The notes: generated by a model from the letters alone, not told the origin. A stretch of 64,000 bases of DNA from Sutcliffiella horikoshii (GCF_002157855.1 NZ_CP020880.1:1116001-1180000), one strand, 5' to 3'; counted from the first letter of the stretch, positions 32,933 through 42,194 are shown. A program made the numbers and translations.

Positions 32933-33757
32933 TTGTTCTTGTAATATTTGCTCAATAGAGCTGCTGATTTGAATGTCTTTCAAGATGAGTCCGGAGTTGA
33001 TGAATTGTAAGCTTAGTTCCGGGCGGAGGCCTGTTATGATTGGTGTGATGCCGATTAGCTTGAGTGACCGGATGAGTAGGTCCATGGTGTGCAGAACTGT
33101 TTCGTCTAAACGGTAAACACCAGAAAAATCAATGATTAAGTGGGAAATGGAAAGGTTCTTACTTTTCTCCAACGTTTCTTCTATCAGTATTCCTGCGCGA
33201 ATCTCATCAATTTCTCCGACAAGAGGCAGCACTCCCATTCCTTTTTGTAAAGGAACAATTGGAATAGACAGTCGAATATAAGAAGCTTTTGTTTCTATCA
33301 TTTTCTGTTCAGTAGCGATGGAAAAGGCGTGACTGAATCCATACACAATAATATTGAAGATTTCATCTATCAGAATGAAAATATCTGTAATCTGATTCAT
33401 GTGAAGTCCATCTTCCACACCTTCACGTTGAATAAACTTCCACAAGCATTTTTTATATAACGTCATATTAGAGAGGGTCTCTTCAAGTGACCCGCCGGCC
33501 TTTACAGACATGAATCCGACAGATTCCCCCCATTCTTTTGCGCGGTCTAAGACATTGTTTTCAGGATCGCGGACATAGTCACCCAAGAATACCACTAACG
33601 TTTTAAAGATTTCCTTGATCTGAACCTCTACTTCTTCTTCTCGATATTGCGGTACATTAGGATAAGCATTCTGTATTTCCAAAAGCATGCTAGCAGCTAC
33701 TTCATTCTGTGAATCTATTAACTTTTGTCCTATTAGGGAGTGTGGCGTCTTCGTCAT
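32930..33757 (-). CDS. RsbR-type stressosome / STAS domain protein
   Basis: A 275-residue protein with a variable N-terminal helical domain (1-155) of the RsbR non-haem globin type, and a C-terminal STAS domain (about 165-275) with HLIIDFSGVYRLDETVLHTM and GITPIITGLRPEL. In RsbR proteins two STAS threonines are phosphorylated by RsbT. The LDET and ITGLRP threonines here are in comparable places, though the first motif is unusual. It likely feeds into the general stress (sigma-B) response. No rsbS or rsbT is next to it, so it is an orphan paralogue. Confidence 0.82.
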   Translation of the reverse strand: MTKTPHSLIGQKLIDSQNEVAASMLLEIQNAYPNVPQYREEEVEVQIKEIFKTLVVFLGDYVRDPENNVLDRAKEWGESVGFMSVKAGGSLEETLSNMTLYKKCLWKFIQREGVEDGLHMNQITDIFILIDEIFNIIVYGFSHAFSIATEQKMIETKASYIRLSIPIVPLQKGMGVLPLVGEIDEIRAGILIEETLEKSKNLSISHLIIDFSGVYRLDETVLHTMDLLIRSLKLIGITPIITGLRPELSLQFINSGLILKDIQISSSIEQILQEQ

Positions 33758-33936
33758 GTTAGAGTCCTTTCTTTTAGCCAGTTGTATTTTAATTGATATA
33801 TTAATTTCTATTTTAATTTAAAGTCTAAAACATGTATATCATTTACTAGATAAGAATAGGAAATAAGCAGTATTTTTGGCTAATTGTATTTAAAAGAGGT
33901 ATAATTTCTTATTATTGAAGAGATAGGAGTGTTAGT

Positions 33937-34839
33937 ATGGAAAGAATTCAGTTAGCAGAAGATGTTTCCCTCTCTAGAATTGTACATGGAATGTGGCGTT
34001 TGAGTGATTGGGGTTACAGCCAGGAAGAGGTTGTGGAATTTATAGAAAAGTGTTTGGATTTTGGCGTTACAAGCTTTGATCATGCAGACATTTATGGTAA
34101 TTACACAGTAGAAGAGCAATTTGGACAAGCATTAGAACTAAAGCCATCACTAAGGGACAAGATAGAAATAGTTACGAAATGTGGAATCAAGCTGATTTCT
34201 TCTAATAGACCAGAACATAAAATTAAATATTATGATACAAGCAAAGAACATATCATTCGATCTGTAGAAAAATCATTAAAGAACTTTCGAACGGATTATA
34301 TTGACATTCTATTGATACATAGACCAGATCCAATGATGGATCCAAGTGAAGTGGCAGAAGCATTCACACAGTTAAAAGAACAAGGAAAAGTAAAGCGGTT
34401 TGGCGTTTCCAACTTTGCTCCTTCTCAGTATAAGTTACTCAACTCTTATCTAGATGAACCGTTGGTAACAAATCAGATTGAAATTTCCGCTACCCATTTA
34501 GAACACTTCGATAAAGGAACAATCGAGCAATGTCAAATGGATAGAATCTCTCCGATGGCATGGTCACCTCTAGGCGGAGGGAGTATTTTCACTAGTACAG
34601 AGGAAAAAGTTAACCGGGTAAGAAATACATTAGAAAAGATACAAGGACAAATTGGGGCAGAATCTATGGATCAAGTTTTATATGCTTGGTTATTAACGCA
34701 TCCTTCAAAAATCCTTCCGATAGTAGGTTCAGGGAAGATTGAAAGAGTAAAGTCAGCGGTTTCTTCATTGGATATCAAACTGGATTCACAGCAGTGGTTT
34801 GAAATTTTAGAAGCATCAAAAGGAAAAGAAGTGGATTAA
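33937..34839 (+). CDS. aldo/keto reductase
   Basis: A 300-residue NADPH-dependent TIM-barrel oxidoreductase of the YdhF-like group. The tetrad is D48 and Y53 in FDHADIYG, K81 in VTKCG, and His in LLIHRPDP. The cofactor segments FGVSNFAPSQ and LPIVGSGKIERV are present. The substrate is not deducible. ATAGGAGTG precedes the ATG. Monocistronic with its own terminator. Confidence 0.9.
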   Translation: MERIQLAEDVSLSRIVHGMWRLSDWGYSQEEVVEFIEKCLDFGVTSFDHADIYGNYTVEEQFGQALELKPSLRDKIEIVTKCGIKLISSNRPEHKIKYYDTSKEHIIRSVEKSLKNFRTDYIDILLIHRPDPMMDPSEVAEAFTQLKEQGKVKRFGVSNFAPSQYKLLNSYLDEPLVTNQIEISATHLEHFDKGTIEQCQMDRISPMAWSPLGGGSIFTSTEEKVNRVRNTLEKIQGQIGAESMDQVLYAWLLTHPSKILPIVGSGKIERVKSAVSSLDIKLDSQQWFEILEASKGKEVD

Positions 34840-34859
34840 TTTTATTATATTTTCATAAT

Positions 34860-34893
34860 AAAAAACCAGGACCATTGGCCTGGTTTTTTATTT
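34860..34893. terminator. bidirectional terminator after aldo/keto reductase
   Basis: AAAAAACCAGG and CCTGGTTTTTT (34860-34870 with 34879-34889). Confidence 0.85.
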
Positions 34894-34933
34894 GTGCTTT
34901 TTGTATTCCACCTAAAAATTGGAAGAATTACCA

Positions 34934-35164
34934 CTAGAACTTTAATTGGTTGTTTCGTTTATTCATGTGCTTTTTATAAATATCCGAGAAAAACATCAAT
35001 CCAATTAAACCAAAAATGACATACGATAAGTTAAAGTACAATGCAGGATCGATCCTAATGTGATCTCCACCAGCAGCAACTTTAATTATTTGATAGGAAT
35101 CCAAAGCGACTTTTGCAGCAATAAGGACAAATATTGCAACGAATACCCTCCAAAGTAATTTCAT
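34934..35164 (-). CDS. small two-helix membrane protein, 76 aa
   Basis: Two helices (about 3-27 and 42-62) joined by a loop with GGDHIRIDPALYF; the C-terminus is basic (KKHMNKRNNQ). GGAGGGG lies 6 nt before the ATG. No known family. Confidence 0.72.
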   Translation of the reverse strand: MKLLWRVFVAIFVLIAAKVALDSYQIIKVAAGGDHIRIDPALYFNLSYVIFGLIGLMFFSDIYKKHMNKRNNQLKF

Positions 35165-35474
35165 TTAAAACCCCTCCATCGATTGCATGAAAAATTTTCT
35201 ATTTGTAAATGCTATAAAAGTTAAAATAATGGGTAAATAAAAGTAGAAATCAGTGCTTAAATATATCAAATTTTCGAAAGGAAAACAACCCGACTTTTGA
35301 TCTTTTTATTGTGTATTATAACAGGTGTTGAGAAATTGGTCTATCATAAATCACTTTACAGAAATAAAAATACCACGTAGAATGAAAAAAGTCGCCTTTT
35401 GTCGAATGAAAGAAAGAAACACCGAAATTCGAAAAGAGAAATTATACTAGTATTACAAAAGGGAGGATTTCAAT
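35165..35474. other. intergenic region upstream of symporter gene
   Basis: AT-rich, with promoters for the divergent genes expected here. A TATACT -10-like box lies about 30 bp before the GTG start of the symporter gene. No conserved RNA or repeat is visible. Confidence 0.4.
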
Positions 35475-36731
35475 GTGAAAATGACATTGACGAAAAAAAT
35501 AATTATCGGTCTTATATTAGGTATTTTAGTTGGCCTTGCCTTGAATGTTTATGCACCGTCCTTATTCGATCCATTAGATACATATTTATTTCAACCACTA
35601 GGGAAAATCTTTCTAAACCTCATTACAATGCTTGTTGTTCCAATCGTACTCATCTCCATTACACTGGGAGTAGTCGGACTAGGGGATACAAAAAAGCTTG
35701 GAAGTATTGGTCTTAAAACTATTTTGTTTTTCATGATTACTACATGTATTGCCATAACAATAGGTCTAACACTTGCCTCGGTTATTCAACCTGGACTTGC
35801 TGGTGATTTTGAGAGTATGTTGGTTGACGAACTAGCTGAAGAAGATACACCGGAAAAAGCTCCTCCGGTTATGGAAACACTATTAAACATTATTCCTACA
35901 AACCCGATCAAAGCAATGGCAGAAGGTGAAATGCTGCAAATTATTTCATTCTCCGTATTGCTTGGCTTTGCGATAAATGCATTGGGGGAAAAGGCAGGAA
36001 AGGTCAAAACCCTACTTGAACAAGCAAATGATATTGTCATGCTGCTTGTAAATATCGTAATAAAAACAGCTCCATATGGGGCATTTGGTTTAATTGCTTC
36101 AGCCGTTGGCGGACTTGGACTAGATGCTATTAAGGCTATGGGGGCATACTTTTTAGTCGTTATTTTAGCTTTATTTTTACATTTCTTTATCACATACGGT
36201 AGTGCTTTATTCTTCTTGGGGAGAATCAATCCAATTACGTTCTTCAAGCGTTTTATTCCTGCAATGAGTGTTGCTTTCAGTACATCAAGCAGTAATGCAA
36301 CCTTACCGATGTCCATGGATGTCGCACAAGAAAATCTTGGAGTTCCAAAGAGGATCAGTAGTTTCGTACAACCGCTAGGCGCCACTATAAATATGGATGG
36401 AACAGCAATCATGCAAGGTGTTGCCACGGTATTTATTGCTCAAGTATACGGAATTGACTTAAGTTTGACGCAACTTCTGACTGTCGTAGGTTTGGCTGTT
36501 GTTGCTAGTATCGGAACAGCAGGTGTTCCGGGAGTAGGATTCATCCTGCTTGCCATGGTGCTAGGGCAGGTTGGCCTTCCGGTTGAAGGAATTGCCTTAA
36601 TACTAGGAATTGACCGACTACTTGATATGACTAGAACAGCAGTTAATATCACAGGTGATGCAGCATGTGCTTATATAGTTGCAAAATCTGAAGATGGGGA
36701 AGTTAAACTACCAGAGGAACAAAGAATATAA
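35475..36731 (+). CDS. dicarboxylate/amino acid:cation symporter (DAACS family)
   Basis: A 418-residue GltP/DctA-type carrier for glutamate, aspartate or C4-dicarboxylates with Na+ or H+. The serine-rich re-entrant loop AFSTSSSNATLP, the NMDGTAIMQG cation/substrate helix and the final DRLLDMTRTAVNITGD segment with its conserved Arg are all present. The GTG at 35475 has GGGAGG 8 nt upstream and is preferred to the ATG two codons later. The exact substrate is not resolved. Confidence 0.9.
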   Translation: MKMTLTKKIIIGLILGILVGLALNVYAPSLFDPLDTYLFQPLGKIFLNLITMLVVPIVLISITLGVVGLGDTKKLGSIGLKTILFFMITTCIAITIGLTLASVIQPGLAGDFESMLVDELAEEDTPEKAPPVMETLLNIIPTNPIKAMAEGEMLQIISFSVLLGFAINALGEKAGKVKTLLEQANDIVMLLVNIVIKTAPYGAFGLIASAVGGLGLDAIKAMGAYFLVVILALFLHFFITYGSALFFLGRINPITFFKRFIPAMSVAFSTSSSNATLPMSMDVAQENLGVPKRISSFVQPLGATINMDGTAIMQGVATVFIAQVYGIDLSLTQLLTVVGLAVVASIGTAGVPGVGFILLAMVLGQVGLPVEGIALILGIDRLLDMTRTAVNITGDAACAYIVAKSEDGEVKLPEEQRI

Positions 36732-36802
36732 ATCGAAAGCCATTCCGGATTGTATATCTGGAATGGCTTTTTCTTATTGAAGATGAGTAAGTATAAAATT
36801 TT

Positions 36803-36931
36803 GTTGATTTCCGTTCCAGGCGCTTCGCTTGCCTGCGGGCGGTCCGTGAGCCTCCTTCAGGCTTCGCCTTCCGGGGGTCTCACCTGTCCCTTCCTCCCGC
36901 GGGCGTCTGCGCGCCTTCCTCTCCAATCAAC
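36803..36931 (-). repeat. SRE7, structured repeat, minus orientation
   Basis: Outer stem GTTGATT/AATCAAC, apical hairpin AGGCGAAGCCT on the minus strand. Left half of a composite with SRE8. Confidence 0.83.
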
Positions 36932-37019
36932 AAGGTAGCTTCATTTATTGAAAGGTTTTTGCAATGCAATCCAACTGTGTGACTGAATAAGCATTAACTT
37001 AACATTTACGCAATTTTCA

Positions 37020-37144
37020 GCTGTGGATTGGAGCAAATGGCGTAGACTCCAGCGGGGGAGTAACGGTAGGTTGAGACCCCTGAAGCGTTGGGAGGCTCAA
37101 GCACCGTCCCGCGGAAAGCGAAGCCATTTGCGGAAAGAAACAGC
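37020..37144 (+). repeat. SRE8, structured repeat, plus orientation
   Basis: Starts GCTGTGGATT and ends AAACAGC; inner stems GCGGG/CCCGC and TTGAG/CTCAA. The right-hand flank (GCGATTAACTACTAACTAATATATTA) resembles the flanks after SRE2 and SRE5, showing that the composite extends beyond the SRE itself. Confidence 0.82.
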
Positions 37145-37197
37145 GGCGATTAACTACTAACTAATATATTATGCTGTAAAGGACTGGGCAGCTTTTT

Positions 37198-37512
37198 TTA
37201 TTGTGAAATTTTCAGGCCGATTACACCGATTATTATCAGTGATAGCAAAAAGATTCGGATTCTGTCTTTTGATTCTTGAAAGAAAATCATCCCAAGGGCT
37301 ACACTCCCCGCAGAACCGATGCCTGTCCAGACAGCATAAGCAGTGCCCATAGGTATTTCTTTCAAGGCAAGGGACAGAAAGTAGAAACTAGACAATCCAA
37401 TTACTACAAAACATATGGAAGGGACAAGCTTTTTGAAGCCTTCTGCTAATTTAAGAGATGCCACTGCTCCGATTTCACAAATTCCAGCTATGAAAAGGAA
37501 GATCCAAGCCAT
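37198..37512 (-). CDS. SMR family multidrug/guanidinium efflux subunit
   Basis: A 104-residue four-helix small multidrug resistance protein. The essential Glu lies in IAGICEIGAVASLKLAEGF, and the dimer-interface GTAYAVWTGIGSAG is present. It begins 1 nt after the stop of the sister SMR gene, so the two probably form a heterodimer, as in YkkCD, EbrAB or YvdSR. Together with the TetR gene upstream the order matches yvdT-yvdS-yvdR of B. subtilis. Substrate unknown. Confidence 0.88.
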   Translation of the reverse strand: MAWIFLFIAGICEIGAVASLKLAEGFKKLVPSICFVVIGLSSFYFLSLALKEIPMGTAYAVWTGIGSAGSVALGMIFFQESKDRIRIFLLSLIIIGVIGLKISQ

Positions 37513-37513
37513 T

Positions 37514-37870
37514 TTATTTCCCCTCCTCTAGGACTTCTGTTTCCTTTGTATCATCAGAAGTTGTCATTTTTAATCCAATGATTCCAATCAGCATAAGACT
37601 CAGAAAAAACAGTTTGGAAGGACTTGCTGATTCTTGAAAATATAATATCCCTACAATTGCAGTTCCTGCTGCACCAAGACCTGTGAAAATGGCATATGCC
37701 GTTCCTATTGGCAAGAACTTTAAAGACTTAGAAAACAAATAAAAACTGATTGCCAATGTAATTAGAGTTATTATACTAGGCACTAGAACCGTAAAGCCTT
37801 CCGAATACCTTAATCCAATAACCCAGATAATTTCTAATAGACCTGCGATAAAAATATACATCCATTGCAT
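37514..37870 (-). CDS. SMR family efflux subunit, partner
   Basis: A 118-residue SMR protein with Glu in GLLEIIWVIGLRYSEGF and GTAYAIFTGLGAAGTA. A hydrophilic tail (TSDDTKETEVLEEGK) extends beyond helix 4 and distinguishes it from its partner. It lies 2 nt after the TetR gene and 1 nt before the other subunit, a tightly packed three-gene operon. Confidence 0.88.
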   Translation of the reverse strand: MQWMYIFIAGLLEIIWVIGLRYSEGFTVLVPSIITLITLAISFYLFSKSLKFLPIGTAYAIFTGLGAAGTAIVGILYFQESASPSKLFFLSLMLIGIIGLKMTTSDDTKETEVLEEGK

Positions 37871-37872
37871 TT

Positions 37873-38466
37873 CTATTTTCCTCCTATCTCCGTTGCTTTC
37901 CAGTAATGTTCAAATGCATGTTCTGCTTTCTTGTCAAAGTCAGAACTTGAATAAAAGAACCGTTGTACAAACAATCCATCAATCAAGCAGTAATATGCGT
38001 CAATAAGAGGTTCTAACGGTTGTGGTGGGATTTCACCTTTGTCTAGTCCTTTGCTGAAAATTTTAGACAAAATATCAGTCGTATAAGTCTCTGTTTGTAG
38101 AAAATGTTCATGTATTGATGACCGAAATTTTTCTTCAGGGAAAAGTAGGGTGCGTTTATACAATAAACCCAGTGTTTCGTCCTTCCAGAAATCTATCATG
38201 TTAATTAATAGACGCTTCAACAATGGTTTTGTAGAACTTGATTGAATCTCTAGTGAATCAATAGCGACTCTGTCCATAAACGTCTCCATCAGTTCTTGAA
38301 GGATGGTCATATATAAATCATCTTTATTTTTAAAATGAGCATACAAAGAGGGTTTCTTAATACCAACTAATGATGCCACATCATTTAAAGATGTCCCATA
38401 ATACCCTTTCTGAGCAAAAAGTTGGAGTGCATGCTGCTTGATAAGCTCCGAAGTTGAAAATGACAT
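37873..38466 (-). CDS. TetR family regulator of the SMR operon
   Basis: A 197-residue repressor. The N-terminal helix-turn-helix reads YGTSLNDVASLVGIKKPSLY followed by AHFKNKDDLY; the C-terminal ligand domain is all-helical. First gene of the operon, so likely autoregulatory through the palindrome at 38492-38509. AGGAGGTATAAC precedes the ATG. Confidence 0.88.
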   Translation of the reverse strand: MSFSTSELIKQHALQLFAQKGYYGTSLNDVASLVGIKKPSLYAHFKNKDDLYMTILQELMETFMDRVAIDSLEIQSSSTKPLLKRLLINMIDFWKDETLGLLYKRTLLFPEEKFRSSIHEHFLQTETYTTDILSKIFSKGLDKGEIPPQPLEPLIDAYYCLIDGLFVQRFFYSSSDFDKKAEHAFEHYWKATEIGGK

Positions 38467-38491
38467 GTTATACCTCCTGAAAAATAAAACT

Positions 38492-38509
38492 ACCTACCGT
38501 TCGTTAGGT
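38492..38509. promoter_or_regulatory. candidate TetR operator
   Basis: ACCTACCGTTCGTTAGGT is an imperfect 18-bp palindrome (one mismatched pair) located 26 bp upstream of the tetR start. Confidence 0.55.
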
Positions 38510-38612
38510 TGGCGATAAATCATATTATATGATAAGTATCCTACTAAATCAATTAGTTTTATTTTTGAATGGAGAGGGTATTTAAAAGCTAAGAGATGAG
38601 GGAGGAATTGAT

Positions 38613-38783
38613 GTGAATAAGAGGTTGAAAGACAAGTTGGAGAAGAGGCAGGCTCTTTTTAAATCACAAACCGAGCACAGAGCCAAAGGTAAAACCATTC
38701 GTTTAGCAGCCTCACGACAAGGAGCTCAGATCAATACACATCAACTCACAACTAGAGATTACAGTAAGGAGGTATTATCTTGA
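38613..38783 (+). CDS. small basic protein, 56 aa
   Basis: GTG start with GGGAGG 7 nt upstream. The product is very basic (MNKRLKDKLEKRQALF..., no run beyond short helices), Gln/Arg/Lys-rich and lacks hydrophobic segments. Its stop overlaps the TTG start of the next gene, so the pair is translationally coupled. Family unknown; nucleic-acid binding is possible from charge alone. Confidence 0.58.
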   Translation: MNKRLKDKLEKRQALFKSQTEHRAKGKTIRLAASRQGAQINTHQLTTRDYSKEVLS

Positions 38784-39019
38784 GTACAAAAAGAATTAAT
38801 AGCCATATGGAGCGCGAGAAAAATAGAAAAGCGCAAAAAGCTGCTCAGCCTGCTTATGAGGTGTCAGTCAACGATAATTCTTTCAAGGTTACAGGTGTGA
38901 AATCTGAAAAAGAAGCCATTGATAAGTTATCAAAGTGGAGTGCTTTTCACAACATGGTAAACAAAATGAAGGAAAATGACGAAGAAGTGAACATTGAAGC
39001 AAAGAAAATACAAGGGTAA
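38780..39019 (+). CDS. hypothetical small protein, 79 aa
   Basis: TTG start with AAGGAGG 8 nt upstream, overlapping the previous stop by 3 nt. A basic N-terminus (MSTKRINSHMEREKNRKAQK) leads into a mixed segment YEVSVNDNSFKVTGV and a charged helical end. No membrane segment or Cys. Family unknown. A terminator follows at once. Confidence 0.68.
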   Translation: MSTKRINSHMEREKNRKAQKAAQPAYEVSVNDNSFKVTGVKSEKEAIDKLSKWSAFHNMVNKMKENDEEVNIEAKKIQG

Positions 39020-39021
39020 TG

Positions 39022-39052
39022 AAACACACCACAGTTGGTCTGTGGTGTGTTT
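39022..39052 (+). terminator. intrinsic terminator after 79-aa gene
   Basis: AAACACACCACAG and CTGTGGTGTGTTT, perfect 13-bp stem with a 5-nt loop. Confidence 0.85.
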
Positions 39053-39095
39053 CCATTTGCTTACTTTTATGTCTGGACTCGCTCTTTAAAATCTT

Positions 39096-39536
39096 CTACA
39101 CGCATTGGAAAGAACGAATTCGATTAGAGTCTATTCCGAAGTACATCCAAGTAAAGAAGAACCAACGATAACCAGCGACAGATCTTCTTCCGATAAATGT
39201 AGGATAGAACCAGAATTGCTCCCCATTATTTAACCTTACCCATGTAAAACGATATAAACATCCATAAAATGCACCCGGATCCACTGCTAAAGCAGTAGGT
39301 CCACCAGGGGCACCGAAGCTGGCAGTTGGAGGTGGTGGAGTAGATGGCGGCGGTCCGGATGGTGGTCCGCTTCCGGGTCCTCCCCCAGGCCCTCCAGGTG
39401 GTCCAAAACCAGGTGGTCCTCCAGAAGGTGGTCCAAAACCAGGTGGTCCTCCAGAAGGTGGTCCAAAACCAGGCCCTTGCCCACCACCGGGAGGCGGTCC
39501 GAATGGTGGAAAACTAAGTTGACGATAAGGATACAT
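39096..39536 (-). CDS. Pro/Gly-rich coat-like protein, 146 aa
   Basis: The N-terminal 75 residues are low-complexity (repeats of GPPSGGPPGF), followed by a compact aromatic-rich C-terminal domain (CLYRFTWVRLNNGEQFWFYP, then FIGRRSVAGYRWFFFTWMYF) with two Cys. No signal peptide. In Bacillus, proteins with a Pro/Gly stalk and such a tail are often annotated as coat or transporter-like without proof. The 24-bp repeat units may vary in number. Function unproven. Confidence 0.68.
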   Translation of the reverse strand: MYPYRQLSFPPFGPPPGGGQGPGFGPPSGGPPGFGPPSGGPPGFGPPGGPGGGPGSGPPSGPPPSTPPPPTASFGAPGGPTALAVDPGAFYGCLYRFTWVRLNNGEQFWFYPTFIGRRSVAGYRWFFFTWMYFGIDSNRIRSFQCV

Positions 39537-39674
39537 AGGATTGCTCCCTTCTATTCAATTCTCTATACGGTATGCAGGCGCCCAGAGGATGGTGAAACAA
39601 AAGATGGTTTTTGGATGAATAATGGCCAAAAAAAATATCAGGCTTCCAATAAGGAAACCTGAGTAGTTTTGTTT

Positions 39675-40190
39675 TTATTTTGCTATTAACACGGGGCAGT
39701 TAGCGGTGTTTGTAACCTTATCGCTTACACTTCCCAGAATTAATTTCTTTAATCCTCCAAGACCCCTGCTACCTATAATGATGAGGTCGTTTCCTTGTGA
39801 GTCGGCAAAATTGCAGATTGTTTTGGCTGGGTCTCCTTGCATGACCTCTACTGGAGCTTCAATTCGTTCTTGAGATAAAAGTGCATGAACTTCATTTAAT
39901 GACTGAGTTATTTCATCATTTTCAGCTGTAGCAACTCGCTGTTTACTCGGCACCGTATCTTTTACATTACTTGTATAAATGTTCAAACCGTCTACATTGC
40001 CCATTCCACCAGCAGGAAGAGTGTCAGGTCTTGTAGCCGGTATCGGGACATTTACAGATGTTTCCTCAAGGACATGTATAATGGTAATGCGTGAGTGAAG
40101 CCTTTTCTTCATTTCTATCCCCATCTGTACTGCTTTCAAACTGCTCTTGGAACCGTCATAAGCAATTAAAATATTATTGAAAGTTTCCAT
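39675..40190 (-). CDS. universal stress protein (UspA family)
   Basis: A 171-residue Usp domain. The N-terminal strand FNNILIAYDGSKSSLKAV and the ATP-binding motif GSRGLGGLKKLILGSVSDKV (G-2x-G-9x-G-S) are intact, so it should bind ATP. A roughly 40-residue insert around residues 50-90 makes it longer than the usual 140-150. Start ATG 40190 with AAGGAGC upstream; the frame upstream adds seven residues without a site. Confidence 0.88.
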   Translation of the reverse strand: METFNNILIAYDGSKSSLKAVQMGIEMKKRLHSRITIIHVLEETSVNVPIPATRPDTLPAGGMGNVDGLNIYTSNVKDTVPSKQRVATAENDEITQSLNEVHALLSQERIEAPVEVMQGDPAKTICNFADSQGNDLIIIGSRGLGGLKKLILGSVSDKVTNTANCPVLIAK

Positions 40191-40291
40191 TTTTATCTGC
40201 TCCTTTTTCATCGTTTTAAGTAAGTTTATTGTTATAAATTAAATACCCTAAGCAATAACTTTTAAAACTACAGAGAAGATGTGGAAAACCT

Positions 40292-42013
40292 CTACTTTGC
40301 TTGAATGGTAATATGCTCGAACTTTGTTACATCAAAAAGTCCAGTATCCGTCAACTTCAGTTCTGGGATAACAGGAAGGCTTAAAAAGGATAACGCCACA
40401 AAAGGATTAAAGTTATCCTGGCTGCCAATAAGATGAAGAGCATCATGAAGGTCCTTCAAATACGAAAGAGTTTGTTTTGTCGTCCTATTGGCCATCAAGC
40501 CCGAAATCTCAAGTGGCAATGAGGCTACTACTTTTTCCTCACAAACAACCACCAGGCCACCCTTCATCTGTTCGATTGCTTGGACAGCAACTAATAGATC
40601 TTCATCGTTAGTTCCGACTGTAACAATATTGTGAGAATCATGTGCTACAGTGGATGCTATTGCTCCATTTTTTATTTGAAACCCTTTAACAATTCCAAGT
40701 CCAATATGCCCACGACGCTTATGTCTTTCAATCACTGCGAGTTTTAATTGATCTTCATCATGGTTGGGTACAAAGTGCCCATTATAGGTCGTCACGGTTT
40801 CTTTTATGTGCTTGGTAACAAGACTGTTAGGGATGATTTCTATAATGTTGCATGGTTTGTCTGCTTCCACACATATTTTCAAATCACTTTTATGGATAGG
40901 TTTCATGTTTAGAGAACCCTTTAAAAGTTCCGGAACGACGATGCGAGAGTGTTGATGATCCTGGTTCTTTATTCTTTTTCCATTCTTATAGACATCTTTG
41001 ATAGTGAACTTTTCAAGGTCTTCTATGAATAGTAAATCTGCGCGGTACCCTGGTGCAACCGCTCCTCTATCCATTAAAGAAAAACACTCTGCGGCATTTA
41101 ATGTCGCAATTTGTATAGCTAGCAGATGGTCAAGTCCTTCTTGAATGGAGATTCGAATATTATGGTCGATACTACCCTCATTTACCAAATCATCAAGGTG
41201 TTTATCGTCTGTACAGAATAGAAAGCGTCTTGCATTTTTTTCATTTACAAGAGGAATTAAGGCTCTAATATCTTTTGCGACAGTTCCTTCCCTCATCATG
41301 ACGTACATTCCCCGCTTTAGTCTTTCTTTTGCTTCTTGTGCGGTGACGCATTCGTGATCGGTTTTTATGTTGGCAGAGGCATAGATGTTCAAGTCTTCAG
41401 GAGCAAGGCCTGCGCCGTGTCCATCAATTTTCTTATTTTGCTGAGATGCTTGTGTCAATTTTGCAATCATTGCTTCGTTGCCATCACGGACAGCGGGGAA
41501 ATCCATCACTTCTGCCAGTCCGATAACCCTCTCATGTTCGTAAAATGGAGCAAGGTCATGTGCCTGGATAGTGGCTCCATTGTACTCGAAAGATGTAGCA
41601 GGTACACAAGATGGTAGCATGAAAAAGACATCAACCGGACATTCTTCTGTAGCATCCAACATGAACTGAATTCCGGCAGTCCCGCTTACATTTGCAATTT
41701 CATGAGGATCGGTAATGATGGTAGTGACTCCATGTGCTAGAATTGTCCGGGTAAAATAGTGGGGATGAATCATGGAGGATTCCATATGAACATGCCCATC
41801 AATTAGTCCTGGACAAATAAATGCTCCTTTAGCATCTATTACTTCATGCCCATCATAATTACCTATACCGATAACCATGCCGTCTTTTATCGCAAGATCT
41901 TCCTCTAGAATCTCTAAATTAAATACATCTATTATTCTTCCATTTTTTATAACGAGGTCGGCTTTTGTCCTTTTTGCTGCTGCTTTTATCATAGGTTTCA
42001 AGTTAAGTGTCAT
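40292..42013 (-). CDS. ade: adenine deaminase
   Basis: A 573-residue amidohydrolase converting adenine to hypoxanthine plus ammonia. Metal-site motifs are GHVHMESS, TDPHEIANV and DGHGAGL; length fits the family (B. subtilis enzyme about 577). Start ATG 42013 with GGAGGG upstream; the longer frame crosses the leader terminator. It is controlled by a purine riboswitch of the guanine class (42128-42194), which is unexpected for an adenine-consuming enzyme. Confidence 0.93.
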   Translation of the reverse strand: MTLNLKPMIKAAAKRTKADLVIKNGRIIDVFNLEILEEDLAIKDGMVIGIGNYDGHEVIDAKGAFICPGLIDGHVHMESSMIHPHYFTRTILAHGVTTIITDPHEIANVSGTAGIQFMLDATEECPVDVFFMLPSCVPATSFEYNGATIQAHDLAPFYEHERVIGLAEVMDFPAVRDGNEAMIAKLTQASQQNKKIDGHGAGLAPEDLNIYASANIKTDHECVTAQEAKERLKRGMYVMMREGTVAKDIRALIPLVNEKNARRFLFCTDDKHLDDLVNEGSIDHNIRISIQEGLDHLLAIQIATLNAAECFSLMDRGAVAPGYRADLLFIEDLEKFTIKDVYKNGKRIKNQDHQHSRIVVPELLKGSLNMKPIHKSDLKICVEADKPCNIIEIIPNSLVTKHIKETVTTYNGHFVPNHDEDQLKLAVIERHKRRGHIGLGIVKGFQIKNGAIASTVAHDSHNIVTVGTNDEDLLVAVQAIEQMKGGLVVVCEEKVVASLPLEISGLMANRTTKQTLSYLKDLHDALHLIGSQDNFNPFVALSFLSLPVIPELKLTDTGLFDVTKFEHITIQAK

Positions 42014-42026
42014 GTTTTTCCCTCCA

Positions 42027-42062
42027 AAATAGATAAAACTCCAAGCAATAACTTGGAGTTCG
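42027..42062 (-). terminator. terminator of the ade riboswitch
   Basis: AACTCCAAG and CTTGGAGTT around a TTATTG loop, then TTATCTATTTT on the minus strand. Confidence 0.8.
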
Positions 42063-42127
42063 ACCATGGAGAATACCCCTCAATCTTTTTGCACTATTGA
42101 TGCAGTTAAAATAAGAAGGTGGGGATT

Positions 42128-42194
42128 CTCGTAGTCAAACTCTTTACGGTAGTTTGGTAGAAACTTATGGACCATATCTCCAAGATTATACGAG
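42128..42194 (-). ncRNA. purine riboswitch (guanine class) upstream of ade
   Basis: On the minus strand: P1 CTCGTA/TACGAG, TATAATCTTGGAGATATGG, AAGTTTCTACCAAACTACC and GTAAAGAGTTTGACTACGAG. The J3/1 specificity base is C (GACTA), predicting guanine, hypoxanthine or xanthine as ligand, not adenine. Confidence 0.93.

Noticed and set aside
42128-42194. Adenine-class riboswitch upstream of ade
   Set aside because: The specificity base is C (GACTA), not U, so the guanine class is predicted despite the adenine deaminase gene.
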